Source: Candidatus Bathyarchaeota archaeon (GTDB lineage Archaea; Thermoproteota; Bathyarchaeia; TCS64). Taken from it: a stretch of DNA of 16,850 nt. How positions within the stretch are numbered: position 1 is the stretch's first letter; each line of letters opens with the position of its first letter. This document shows, in pieces, positions 6,192-13,619 of this stretch. The stretch spans positions 1-16,850 of the forward strand of contig JAUYEB010000078.1 in the NCBI GenBank assembly GCA_030691555.1, written 5' to 3'. The position numbers and the translations under genes were made by a program. The notes under the pieces were generated by a model. That model did no database searches. It was not told the DNA's origin and saw only the letters and a program-made list of their open reading frames with translations.

Positions 6192-8846
6192 ATGCCCCCC
6201 TCGCACCCCCCGAAGACGGTGATACCCCGAGACCAGGCTCGGTGCATCAGGTGCAGGAGGAGGTACATGTACTGGGTGAGGGGGAGCGAGACAGTCATCA
6301 AGTGCCTCTACCCGTGCGACAACGCGCTGGAGGTCGAGGAGAGGAGTATCCCTGGACCACGGCGGAAGTCACAGGAGAGTTTCAGGAACCTCCTCGCCGA
6401 GCTCTCCGCCCCGAACAGGGCACCGACGACGAGGGGCGTCGACCTTCGATTCGCCCTCGACGCGGACGAGTCAAGCAACCATCTGATCAGGGTGTACCCC
6501 GAGGGGGGAAACGTGGCGATCGACGCCTCTGGCATCGACACCGAAAAGGGCGCCGTCAAGACCGATAAAGGCGACAGGACGATCACCCCCGAGAGCCTCA
6601 GCGTCCTCAGAAGCATGCTCAGCCTCAATCCCATCTACCGGGGCGGCGACGTCTTCTTCGCCTTCAACCCCGCGACGCTGCAGAGCCTGCGCAGGCTCCT
6701 CAAGGTCACGGAGACGGAGCGCTCACGCGGCATACGGACCAGGGCGGGTACCCCCATAAGCACGCTCACGATCGACTTCGACCCCTCCAAGGGCGTCACG
6801 GTCAAGCCCGAGTACGAGGACCCCGCAGGGCGCCCCCTCCCCCCGTCCGCCGTGGAGCGCGGCGACGGCTACCTCAAGGTCGGCGAGGAGTACTACCTGC
6901 TCGACGAGGCGTCCCAGAAGGCGCTCAACCTCGCGAGGGACGGCGTGGGGCTCGGCGACATCCCCGAGTTCTTCCTCAGGGACCTCGTCCTCCTCAAGAG
7001 CAATTTCAATGCAGTCCTCACCGACAAGGCGCGCAAGGTCACGATAATCGAGGAGGACAGGCCCCCCACCGTCCTAATCAGCTACGAGGAGCCCGGCTGG
7101 CTCGACTTCAACATAGTCTACGACCCCAAGACGGACACGCCGGGCCTCCCTCAGAGCAACGACGGCGGCTACGTAAAATCCGACAACTACACGTGGGTGC
7201 GGAAGGTCGAGAGGCGGAGGTCGGAGAACGAGCAGCGCCTCAAGGGACTCGGCGCCCGCAAGACGGAGAGGGGATACCGCCTCGGCCTCCACGCCTACAA
7301 GTCCCTGGAGGAGTTTATCGAGAACATAGGCGGCGTCAAGCAGGCGTCCGAGGAGTACCGGGAGTTCCTCGACCAGATAACCGACTTCCGCACCGACGAG
7401 GCGTACCGCCTCCCCGAGGCCATCGAGGAGCAGCTTGAGCGGAGCGGCAGGAGCCTCTTCCCCTACCAGAGGACCGGGATACAGTGGCTCAACTGGCTGT
7501 TCAGCCACAACCTCCACGGGCTGCTCGCCGACGACATGGGCCTCGGCAAGACGCTGCAGAGCCTCGCCTCGATGCGCTACATGTACGACGAGTCGGGCGC
7601 CGGGGAGCCGTCCCTCGTGATCTGCCCCGTCGCCGTCATCCGCCACTGGGAGAACGAGATACGGACCGTCTTCCCCAAGGCCACCGTCGTCAACATCTAC
7701 CACGGCCAGAGCAGGCGCATCGACCCGCCCAGCGGGAAGCGCACAATCTACATCAGCAGCTACGACACCGTCGTCGCCGACGTCGAGGAGCTGCAGAAGG
7801 TGGCGTGGTTCTTCGTCGTCCTCGACGAGGGGACGAAGATCAAGAACCCGGGAACCCAGCGGTCCGCCGCCATCAAGGCGCTGAACGCCGCCCACAAGCT
7901 CAGCCTAAGCGGAACCCCAATAGAGAACCGCCCCGCCGAGCTCTGGAGCCTCTTCGACTTCCTAATGCGCGACCACCTCGGCACCTACAGCGAGTTCCTC
8001 CGCACCTTCGAGAAGCCCATCCTCGAGGGGGACAAGACCCAGATCGCGGAGCTGAAGCGGCGCGTCAAGCCATTCATACTCCGCCGAAAGAAGGAGCAGG
8101 TCGCCAAGGACCTCCCCCCGAAGGTCGAGATGAGGTACTGGGTCGAGCTGACGGGTGAGCAGAAGCTCCTCTACAGGCGCATACAGGAGGCCGAGGTCAA
8201 CCCCATGGAGGAGAGGCTCCTCTCGGGACAGCACGTCGGCTACGTCGACAGCATCCTCCCCGTCATAATGAAGCTCCGCCAGCTCTGCGACCACCCCGCC
8301 ATGGCCAACGACGCGTGGGACCCGCCCCTCGGCAGATCGGAGAAGTTCGACCTCGTCTGCGAGAAGATACAGGAGATACACGAGGGGGGCGAGAGCTGCG
8401 TAGTCTTCACCAACTTCATCGGGACGCTGGACCTGCTTGAGCGGGTCCTCGGCGAGGCGGGGCTCCGCTACATCAGGATAGACGGGCAGACCCGTGACAG
8501 GCAGGGGCTCATAGACGCCTTCAACGGTGGCGGCTACGCCGCGGCGCTGTGCAGCGTCCTCGCCTCGGGCCACGGCATCAACCTCGTGGCGGCGAACCAC
8601 GTCATCCACGTAGACAACTGGTTCAGCCCAGCCGTCGAGGACCAGGCCACCGACCGCGTCCACCGCATAGGCCAGACCCGCACCGTCTACGTCCACAAGA
8701 TACTCGTCCAGAACACCCTCGAGGAGAAGATAGACGCCCTCATCAAACGTAAGCGGGGCATCATAAACGGGGTCATCGACGCCGAGCTGGAGGGAGAGAA
8801 GTTCTGGACGCGTCGGGAGCTCCTTGAGATACTGCGCCCACTTTAA
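6192..8846 (+). CDS. SNF2-family DNA translocase with a large N-terminal domain
   Basis: An 884-aa Swi2/Snf2 ATPase, a double-stranded DNA translocase of helicase superfamily 2 that remodels DNA-protein complexes. The N-terminus has a possible zinc knuckle (C18-x2-C21, C38-x3-C42). Residues about 45-410 form a domain I cannot identify. The ATPase core begins at LFPYQRTGIQWLNWL: motif I DDMGLGKT (K453), motif Ia ICPVAVIRHW, motif II LDEGTKIKNP (D545, E546), motif III LSGTPIENR. The second lobe has VVFTNFIGTLDLLERVL, RIDGQTRDRQ, and motif VI DRVHRIGQTRTV (R825). The core resembles the bacterial/archaeal SSO1653-like group. Motif II has Thr where Gln or His is usual. It is transcribed alone. The substrate (nucleosome-like Alba DNA, RNA polymerase or other) is unknown; RapA-like and Rad54-like roles are both possible. 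Confidence 0.93.
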   Translation: MPPSHPPKTVIPRDQARCIRCRRRYMYWVRGSETVIKCLYPCDNALEVEERSIPGPRRKSQESFRNLLAELSAPNRAPTTRGVDLRFALDADESSNHLIRVYPEGGNVAIDASGIDTEKGAVKTDKGDRTITPESLSVLRSMLSLNPIYRGGDVFFAFNPATLQSLRRLLKVTETERSRGIRTRAGTPISTLTIDFDPSKGVTVKPEYEDPAGRPLPPSAVERGDGYLKVGEEYYLLDEASQKALNLARDGVGLGDIPEFFLRDLVLLKSNFNAVLTDKARKVTIIEEDRPPTVLISYEEPGWLDFNIVYDPKTDTPGLPQSNDGGYVKSDNYTWVRKVERRRSENEQRLKGLGARKTERGYRLGLHAYKSLEEFIENIGGVKQASEEYREFLDQITDFRTDEAYRLPEAIEEQLERSGRSLFPYQRTGIQWLNWLFSHNLHGLLADDMGLGKTLQSLASMRYMYDESGAGEPSLVICPVAVIRHWENEIRTVFPKATVVNIYHGQSRRIDPPSGKRTIYISSYDTVVADVEELQKVAWFFVVLDEGTKIKNPGTQRSAAIKALNAAHKLSLSGTPIENRPAELWSLFDFLMRDHLGTYSEFLRTFEKPILEGDKTQIAELKRRVKPFILRRKKEQVAKDLPPKVEMRYWVELTGEQKLLYRRIQEAEVNPMEERLLSGQHVGYVDSILPVIMKLRQLCDHPAMANDAWDPPLGRSEKFDLVCEKIQEIHEGGESCVVFTNFIGTLDLLERVLGEAGLRYIRIDGQTRDRQGLIDAFNGGGYAAALCSVLASGHGINLVAANHVIHVDNWFSPAVEDQATDRVHRIGQTRTVYVHKILVQNTLEEKIDALIKRKRGIINGVIDAELEGEKFWTRRELLEILRPL

Positions 8847-8891
8847 ATGTTAATGGTTAGCCTCATTTCAGTTATTCGTCGAGAAGGATGC

Positions 8892-9086
8892 TCAACGGTC
8901 TCTATACTCCCGTATCAGGGACGTGGAGTCTGAGTTGACCCTGCGCCCCTTGGCGTTTCGGGTGATGCGGGCGAGTATCTGGAGGGAGAGGCGCTTCTCC
9001 TCATCCGTGAGGCGGTGCGGCATCTGATCTTGGCTCACGCCCGCGTGGTTTTCCGCCCTGGCTTCCTCGATGGCCTTCCCACCCAT
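8892..9086 (-). CDS. Small basic hypothetical protein (64 aa)
   Basis: An ORF of 64 codons starting MGGKAIEEARAEN and ending SLIREYRDR. It is hydrophilic, predicted mostly helical, with the basic patch ARITRNAKGRR. Not recognised. A TATA-like element, GTTTAACC on the minus strand (about 9112-9119), lies near -30 of ATG 9086, which would make a leaderless mRNA. The frame is open upstream across both tRNA genes, but that extension is not credible. It lies downstream of the tRNA with anticodon CAT on the same strand, and ends 45 nt from the convergent SNF2 gene's stop. Real expression is plausible but unproven. Confidence 0.45.
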   Translation of the reverse strand: MGGKAIEEARAENHAGVSQDQMPHRLTDEEKRLSLQILARITRNAKGRRVNSDSTSLIREYRDR

Positions 9087-9142
9087 GTTTAGAAGGTAGG
9101 TTCGGGCGGGGTTAAACGTTGCGCCGGGGCGCACACAAAGAG

Positions 9143-9220
9143 TGGTGGGCCCGAAGGGACTTGAACCCATGACCCCCCGGTTATGAGCCGGGTGCTCTAG
9201 CCAAACTGAGCTACGGGCCC
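9143..9220 (-). tRNA. tRNA with anticodon CAT (elongator Met, or Ile2)
   Basis: A 75-nt cloverleaf plus encoded CCA on the minus strand. The acceptor GGGCCCG pairs with CGGGCCC, the D stem is GCTC/GAGC, the anticodon stem CCCGG/CCGGG encloses loop CTCATAA (anticodon CAT), the variable loop has 5 nt, and the T loop is TTCAAGT. The T stem (ATGGG/CCCTT) has a T-T mismatch at its second pair. The discriminator base is A. Archaea have three CAT tRNAs (initiator, elongator, agmatidine-modified Ile2). The GGGCCC acceptor also occurs in archaeal tRNA-Ile, so elongator Met and Ile2 cannot be separated by eye. A TATA box lies at 9244-9255. Confidence 0.93.
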
Positions 9221-9243
9221 ACGCAACACACAGACCAACGAAA

Positions 9244-9290
9244 GAATATAAAAACACTACCGACACCCCCACTGGGCAACGAATATAAAC
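9244..9290. promoter_or_regulatory. Divergent tRNA promoters
   Basis: Two TATA boxes back to back: on the minus strand TTTTTATATT within 9244-9255, 24-35 nt before the CAT tRNA, and on the plus strand AATATAAAC at 9282-9290, 26-34 nt before tRNA-Glu. Spacing suits TBP/TFB-driven starts at or just before each mature 5' end. Confidence 0.65.
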
Positions 9291-9315
9291 GGGACGGAGC
9301 CTAACATCCCCACGC

Positions 9316-9394
9316 GCTCCCGTGGTGTAGACCGGACAAGCATACTGGCCTTTCGAGTCAGGGATCCCGGGTTCAAATCCCGGCGGGAGCACCA
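9316..9394 (+). tRNA. tRNA-Glu (TTC)
   Basis: 76-nt cloverleaf plus encoded CCA. The acceptor GCTCCCG pairs with CGGGAGC, anticodon stem CTGGC/GTCAG encloses loop CTTTCGA (anticodon TTC), T stem CCCGG/CCGGG pairs if counted with flanking bases around loop TTCAAAT, discriminator A, CCA encoded. The sequence matches the usual archaeal tRNA-Glu pattern (GTGGTGTAG, TTTCGAGTC). Its last 13 bases are repeated at 13855-13867, marking it as the integration site of the downstream island. Confidence 0.95.
9382..9394 (+). repeat. attL-like copy, 3' end of tRNA-Glu
   Basis: GGCGGGAGCACCA, covering the end of the T stem, the 3' acceptor strand, discriminator and CCA. It is identical to 13855-13867. A chance exact 13-bp match in a window this size is very unlikely, and the second copy falls at the composition boundary. 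Confidence 0.75.
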
Positions 9395-9451
9395 ACTCAT
9401 TCTCATTGAGATAGGTATTAATGTAAAATATTCAAAGAATTTTGATTAACC

Positions 9452-9457
9452 TTTTTT
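9452..9457 (+). terminator. T-run downstream of tRNA-Glu
   Basis: Six T's about 60 nt after the tRNA, in a stretch with imperfect inverted repeats (GATTAAC at 9444-9450 and GTTAATC at 9468-9474). Archaeal termination often uses such T-runs. Evidence is weak. Confidence 0.3.
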
Positions 9458-9510
9458 ACTCCCCCCAGTTAATCTTAAGATCAAAATCAGCAAATCACAC
9501 CTATTGAATC

Positions 9511-9713
9511 CTTCGACTCCTACTCTTAAGTAAACTATACGAGAAAGTTAGAGGAAAAGGCGACAGACTAGCCAAGATCGACAAAGCAGTCGACTGGGAG
9601 GCCTTCAGACCTATAATAAGAGCCATATAAACGAACAACACCTACTTCGGCGACTGACCCAACACCGACGAGGTCACCAGGGTCAATCTCCTTACACGCC
9701 TCTCCTTGCTCGA
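9511..9713 (+). pseudogene. Decayed IS5-type transposase N-terminal fragment
   Basis: Reading from 9511 gives LRLLLLSKLYEKVRGKGD, then RLAKIDKAVDWEAFRPII, a stop (TAA 9628-9630), then TNNTYFGD, a stop (TGA 9655-9657), then PNTDEVTRVNLLT. This is the pattern of the N-terminal (DUF772-like) domain of IS5-type transposases, which usually read IDWEAFRPI and later GRPNID-V-MVKLL. No start codon fits, two in-frame stops are present and the catalytic DDE part is missing. It sits 117 nt after tRNA-Glu and abuts the convergent phosphatase gene. No terminal inverted repeats could be identified. It is a remnant that may record how the island was assembled. Confidence 0.7.
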
Positions 9714-10451
9714 CTACGTATCGGAGGTTTTCGGTGTGCGTGCCTTCCTTTCCTTGCTTGCTAAGAAGTCTAACACTTCTATGATTGTGTTGAACTTCAT
9801 TGCGTCTGCATACGATATTTGCTTGCCGACAATCAATGGTAATCCTGCTTCCTTGAACATGGGAATGTCATTTTCTCCGTTTCCTACTGCTGCTACCTCC
9901 TCTTTCTTAATGCCGTAAATTTTTTTAACTTGCATTAGGGCTACTCCTTTATCGATATTAATCGGTAGAACATCTATGCTTCCAAAACCCACGTAGGCAT
10001 GAACCTTATCCGCATATTGGCTGACAACTTTTTTAGCATATGATATTAACTCTAATTTTCGTTCAGATTTATTCGAGAAAAATGAGTACTCCACTTTGTT
10101 CGGCTGTTCCCACAGCGAGTCGGAGAACCTATTCCTGATTTTATTAATTATATCACGTATTTCATTAGTTCTTTCAGATAGCCATATTTCTTTATTATTG
10201 GCTACGTCGGCTATAACACATCCGTTTTCAGCGATTATTATTGGCCTTTTTATTCCTAAATCCTCCGACATCATCTTCAAATACGAGAGGTCCTTCCCAG
10301 AAGAAAGAGCGATTTTAACCCCTATATCTTCAATATGTCTTATAATAGCTGATACCTCACTGCTTATTGGCTTATTAAAAGACGTTAGTGTACCGTCGAT
10401 ATCAAAAACAATGAGACTTATCTTGACATTTAATGCATCAAATTTATCCAT
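9714..10451 (-). CDS. HAD-superfamily phosphatase (Cof / phosphoglycolate / MPGP-like)
   Basis: A 245-aa HAD hydrolase with a C2-type cap. Motif I is FDIDGTLT (nucleophile Asp17), motif II ALSSGKD, motif III the Lys in NIDKGVAL, motif IV VGNGENDIPMF (Asn replaces the more usual Asp after the first Gly). Relatives include archaeal phosphoglycolate phosphatase and mannosyl-3-phosphoglycerate or sucrose-phosphate phosphatases, all small sugar-phosphate or acid-phosphate hydrolases. Co-location with two GT4 enzymes favours dephosphorylating a glycosyl phosphate, which is inference. The last 13-14 residues (ERKARTPKTSDT) look like a non-conserved tail abutting the transposase remnant. The gene is markedly AT-rich. 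It is last in the minus-strand island operon, with its own possible TATA box at 10469-10478. Confidence 0.82.
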   Translation of the reverse strand: MDKFDALNVKISLIVFDIDGTLTSFNKPISSEVSAIIRHIEDIGVKIALSSGKDLSYLKMMSEDLGIKRPIIIAENGCVIADVANNKEIWLSERTNEIRDIINKIRNRFSDSLWEQPNKVEYSFFSNKSERKLELISYAKKVVSQYADKVHAYVGFGSIDVLPINIDKGVALMQVKKIYGIKKEEVAAVGNGENDIPMFKEAGLPLIVGKQISYADAMKFNTIIEVLDFLASKERKARTPKTSDT

Positions 10452-10468
10452 ATTTGACTCACTTCACA

Positions 10469-10478
10469 ATATAAATAG
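10469..10478 (-). promoter_or_regulatory. Possible internal TATA box for the HAD gene
   Basis: The minus strand reads ATTTATATTG in the 69-nt gap between GT4-a and the phosphatase, 18-27 nt before ATG 10451. It could give a leaderless message independent of the operon. The spacing is slightly short. Confidence 0.35.
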
Positions 10479-10520
10479 GTTTAATCAATGGGTTACGAGC
10501 CAAACCTATGAGCCGAATCA

Positions 10521-11588
10521 TTATTGAAAGTATTCCAAGATTTTTGGATAAACTGTTCTTATGTCCCACTTATCCTTCACCTCGCAGATCTTTTTACTTA
10601 TATTTTCCCTGATACCCGGGTTAACCAGCAAGCTAACCATCTTCTCAGCCAGCCTCTCCGGCCGATATGCGTGGAGCTTGAATCTGATGCTATTCCTGTA
10701 GTTGACCCATTCGATTCTGTTGGACTCAAACATGCTGCCCGTTACCCCGTCTTCAACGATCTCATTGAACGGTGGTGCGTTGACGGCGATCACGGGTTTA
10801 TCGAATCTATACGCCTCGATCAGCGGTAACCCAAACCCCTCGGATTTGCTTGAGGAGACGTATACACAGCAGCAATTATATAGAGCGTTTACCTGTTCGG
10901 GTGTTAGCAGCCCATGGCTGCAAGTGTGCCAGATTCGCTCGATTCCCAACGAGGCTGAAAGCTCTAAGGGGTCACAGAATCTAGTCTTGACCTTCTTTTC
11001 TACTTCGTTAAAGTAGGTTTTTGGCTCAGAGTGGAGTACGAGAAAGCTTCGAGGCACCGCTTTCTCCACTAACCTGTATGCTTCGAGTAGCTCAGGTATT
11101 CCCTTCCTAACGTCGTTGCCTGCGATCGTAAGCATCATTAGTTTGCCGTCGGCTATGCCCTTGACCTTCTCTTCGTATTCCTTATCGACTTCTCGGAACG
11201 ACATGTCGACTCCGTGGGGTATGATTCCGGCGACCGGTACGCCGATGTCTTCCAGAAGTTCTTTCACGAATCCGCTGACGGCAACGATTTTGATCTTCCT
11301 TGCCGTCTCTCTGCTATCCGAGTCGATGATGCTGTGCCCCTCGGTGGGCCCGTAGAGGATTACTTTGCTCCCCTTGAGCCTATTCGCGATGAACTTGAGG
11401 GTGCTGTCTTTAATCGTATCTACGACGATCACGCGGCCCCCTAGTGCCGTATCCGAGTAAGTGTGGACTGATACGTCGCAGTGAGGACTCAGCACTTTTT
11501 CTAGGTCTAATGCCACGTTTCTGAAGGATGGCCACTTCAGGTTCGCAACTATTTTAACCGTATTTTGCTCGGTTTGAATCTTTAACAC
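10521..11588 (-). CDS. Glycosyltransferase, GT4-like (island GT-a)
   Basis: A 355-aa GT-B fold glycosyltransferase, retaining type. The N-terminal half has a short Rossmann-like part and VAVSGFVKELLEDIGVP followed by IIPHGVDM, the usual linker signature of GT4 enzymes. The C-terminal half has the EX7E donor-site motif in SEGFGLPLIEAYRFDKPVI, then NEIVEDGVTG. It has no membrane segment and is likely cytoplasmic, using a nucleotide-sugar donor. Length is on the short side for GT4. Start GTG 11588 is only tentative: the purine-rich GAGGGG abuts it directly, which is poor spacing, but no better in-frame start is seen nearby. It begins 22 nt after GT-b and is probably co-transcribed. The sugar and acceptor are unknown. 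Base composition is below the chromosome flanks. Confidence 0.85.
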   Translation of the reverse strand: MLKIQTEQNTVKIVANLKWPSFRNVALDLEKVLSPHCDVSVHTYSDTALGGRVIVVDTIKDSTLKFIANRLKGSKVILYGPTEGHSIIDSDSRETARKIKIVAVSGFVKELLEDIGVPVAGIIPHGVDMSFREVDKEYEEKVKGIADGKLMMLTIAGNDVRKGIPELLEAYRLVEKAVPRSFLVLHSEPKTYFNEVEKKVKTRFCDPLELSASLGIERIWHTCSHGLLTPEQVNALYNCCCVYVSSSKSEGFGLPLIEAYRFDKPVIAVNAPPFNEIVEDGVTGSMFESNRIEWVNYRNSIRFKLHAYRPERLAEKMVSLLVNPGIRENISKKICEVKDKWDIRTVYPKILEYFQ

Positions 11589-11610
11589 CCCCTCATTGAT
11601 CTTTTTCGTA

Positions 11611-12858
11611 TCAACGATCTGCTTTATCTTTGATGTTTGAGAGGCGCTCTACCAGTGACTTAGTCATCTTCTCTAAGGTGAACTCCTTCGCCCTTAGTTT
11701 GGCGTTTCTTCCGAGTGTATCTCTCTTTCTTGGGTCTTCGAGTAGGTTTCTCACGGCCATTATAGCGCCGTTAATGTCTTTTGCGCCGCGTACGTGGATG
11801 CCATCGATTCCATCTCTGATCAGCCATGATTGGCCTCCAACTGCCGAGGTTACGATGGGAACGCCGCGGTACATGAACTCGATCTGTGTGAGGCCGAGTG
11901 CCTCCATGTGGCTTAGAATGACGTTGAGGTAGGATTCGTCGATAAGTGCGGCCTTGTCCTGATCCTTCAACTCGCCTATGTAGCTAACGTTCGGAAGTCC
12001 CTGCGCCTCTTCTTTTACCTGCTTGCTCTGATTCGACGGGAAGCCGGCGACAACGAAGTGCACGTCTTTATAGTCCCTCATGTATTTCGCCATATGCACC
12101 ACCGCTAATGGATTCTTCCTTTCCTCTATCGTTCCTAGGTATGTTACTAGCCTAGGCCAGTCAGGTATATTGTAGCGTTTGCGTAGAGTGTGGTCATTGG
12201 GTCTGCCCGAAAAGGCCTCCTCGTCTACACCGCTTAGGTAGAGGTGGCACTTCTTTTTCGGGCAGCCTAGTTGGACCATCTGCTCCACCTCCAGGGGCGT
12301 TGTACACAGGATCAGTGAGGCCGTGTCAAAGATGTGGGGTAGTACCATGGAGTTCCAGGTGCTCCTGTAGGCCCTCTCCATTACGTCATATCGGGCTGGG
12401 TCAGGGGGTTGGTAATGGGACATGTGGCAAAAAGTCACCTTCCTCTGGTCAAGGCCTTGCTTTCTCATCATTCTCTCCCAGCTGATGTACTTGGCGATCC
12501 ACTCTGGCCCATTCCAAAGAGTGCTGTGGCTGATGATCGTGTCGAGACTGAACTTTTCCACGAGACGCCTTAACACGTCGAGGAAGTCCCTGAACATTAT
12601 TCTTCTCGGCGGCCACCCGGAGGCGTATCCTCCTACTCTCACGATGGGGAAGTTGAAGTCGCTGTTGTTGACGGCTAGGTAGCCTTCGACACTGCGCTCG
12701 AGTCTTTTAAATTCTCTTATAGGAGAGTTGTCGTGGTACGGACCTGCGATCAGGAGCGCTTTGTGTCCCTGCTTAATCAGCTCGTGGACCATGCGCTGTG
12801 CGACTAACTCCTGCCCTTTGGAGAAGCTGGTCTGGTACATCACGACTCCGATGTTCAA
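11611..12858 (-). CDS. Glycosyltransferase, GT4-like (island GT-b)
   Basis: A 415-aa retaining GT-B glycosyltransferase. The N-terminus MNIGVVMYQTSFSKGQELVAQ gives the first strand and glycine-rich turn. The middle has CTTPLEVEQMVQLGCPKKK and LSGVDEEAF (linker), then RLVTYLGTIEERKNPLAVV starts the donor-binding half. SHMEALGLTQIEFMYRGVPIV holds the EX7E motif, followed by VTSAVGGQSWLIRDGIDG. TTG 12858 is chosen as start because AGGAG lies 7 nt upstream. It follows the TM-helix gene by 51 nt with no TATA box, so it is the second gene of the operon. Candidate roles are osmolyte glycoside, glycolipid or S-layer glycan synthesis; the sequence alone does not choose among them. Confidence 0.87.
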   Translation of the reverse strand: MNIGVVMYQTSFSKGQELVAQRMVHELIKQGHKALLIAGPYHDNSPIREFKRLERSVEGYLAVNNSDFNFPIVRVGGYASGWPPRRIMFRDFLDVLRRLVEKFSLDTIISHSTLWNGPEWIAKYISWERMMRKQGLDQRKVTFCHMSHYQPPDPARYDVMERAYRSTWNSMVLPHIFDTASLILCTTPLEVEQMVQLGCPKKKCHLYLSGVDEEAFSGRPNDHTLRKRYNIPDWPRLVTYLGTIEERKNPLAVVHMAKYMRDYKDVHFVVAGFPSNQSKQVKEEAQGLPNVSYIGELKDQDKAALIDESYLNVILSHMEALGLTQIEFMYRGVPIVTSAVGGQSWLIRDGIDGIHVRGAKDINGAIMAVRNLLEDPRKRDTLGRNAKLRAKEFTLEKMTKSLVERLSNIKDKADR

Positions 12859-12909
12859 GAACGTACTCCTGCCCGGGGGCTAATGCGTACGCGCGTCGGT
12901 TCGCGGAGG

Positions 12910-13581
12910 TTAGTCGGCTTCATCTTCGGGTTTCTGCTTCCTCTGAGATTTTTCCTTGATCAGATCACGGATCTCGTCTTTGAAGCTCCAGAAGACGATG
13001 AATCCGAAGGCGAAGGCGAAGCCCCATGAGAGGGCTTGTGCGAAGTTGTAGAGTACGGTTACATTGACCTTCATCTGGGAGAGGGCCATGATGATGCTGA
13101 AGACGTAGAGCAGCATCCTCGTGACGGAGCTCATAAACCTCGCGCTCTCGATGGCTAATGATCCCTTTTCTATGAGCTCCCCCACCCAATCTGAGAAAAT
13201 GAATCCGGCTAGAAGTATGATGGTTCCCTCGAAGAAAGAGGGTGTGTAATTAAATAGGGCATGAATGGTGCTGCTGAGGGGAACAATTGTTAGCTGGTCC
13301 AAGGCCAGCAGAAACGCGAAGATGTATGTCAATACTCGGGTCAACGTCGAGAAGAATCCTTGCGGGCTGTACCCGGAACGCATGATAGCACGGCCCATCG
13401 ACAGCTTCCTGAAGACTGATTCCAGTCCCATCCGCCCAACTACTTTATCTACGATAATGCCGAGAGTTTTGCCCGAAATAAAGCCAATAATTAAAATTAT
13501 TATGAATATGATGATTTTATCAAGGTAGTAATTGATGATGGCGGGGATTGTAGAAAGTATTGACCATAAGTTTTCGAGCAT
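12910..13581 (-). CDS. Membrane protein with MscS-type conserved TM helices (no MscS beta domain)
   Basis: A 223-aa membrane protein. Hydrophobic segments lie at about residues 22-42 (KIIIFIIILIIGFISGK), 80-100, 117-137 (GTIILLAGFIFSDWVGELI), 150-170 and 180-200. The tail after 200 is charged (Lys/Glu/Asp-rich). Repeats of a TM helix followed by D/E-VG-R or WVGELIEKG resemble the conserved-TM-helix family (PF05552 type) linked to mechanosensitive-channel proteins. The soluble MscS beta domain is missing, so channel activity is not established. Start ATG 13581 lies 28-36 nt after a TATA-like box (13609-13617), suggesting a leaderless mRNA. First gene of the island operon. AT-rich compared with the chromosome flanks. 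Confidence 0.75.
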   Translation of the reverse strand: MLENLWSILSTIPAIINYYLDKIIIFIIILIIGFISGKTLGIIVDKVVGRMGLESVFRKLSMGRAIMRSGYSPQGFFSTLTRVLTYIFAFLLALDQLTIVPLSSTIHALFNYTPSFFEGTIILLAGFIFSDWVGELIEKGSLAIESARFMSSVTRMLLYVFSIIMALSQMKVNVTVLYNFAQALSWGFAFAFGFIVFWSFKDEIRDLIKEKSQRKQKPEDEAD

Positions 13582-13608
13582 AAGCGAGCCAGTCTAATTA
13601 ATGCAGGA

Positions 13609-13617
13609 TAATAAAAA
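13609..13617 (-). promoter_or_regulatory. TATA box of the island operon
   Basis: The minus strand reads TTTTTTATT at about -28 to -36 from ATG 13581. The target duplication of MITE-like element 2 begins at 13620, so the element ends at the BRE position of this promoter. Confidence 0.5.
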
Positions 13618-13619
13618 AG

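Noticed and set aside
7074..8696. Long minus-strand frames (273 and 244 codons) antisense to the SNF2 gene
   Set aside because: Val/Leu/Asp/Glu-rich translations typical of GC-rich antisense shadows. The sense strand encodes clear helicase motifs.
9087..9395. Extension of the 64-aa ORF frame across both tRNA genes
   Set aside because: It would read through the minus-strand tRNA and antisense to tRNA-Glu. A TATA box and ATG at 9086 explain the ORF better.
9706..9918. 70-codon plus-strand ORF at the end of the phosphatase gene
   Set aside because: It is antisense to conserved HAD motif IV coding sequence and shows no independent support.
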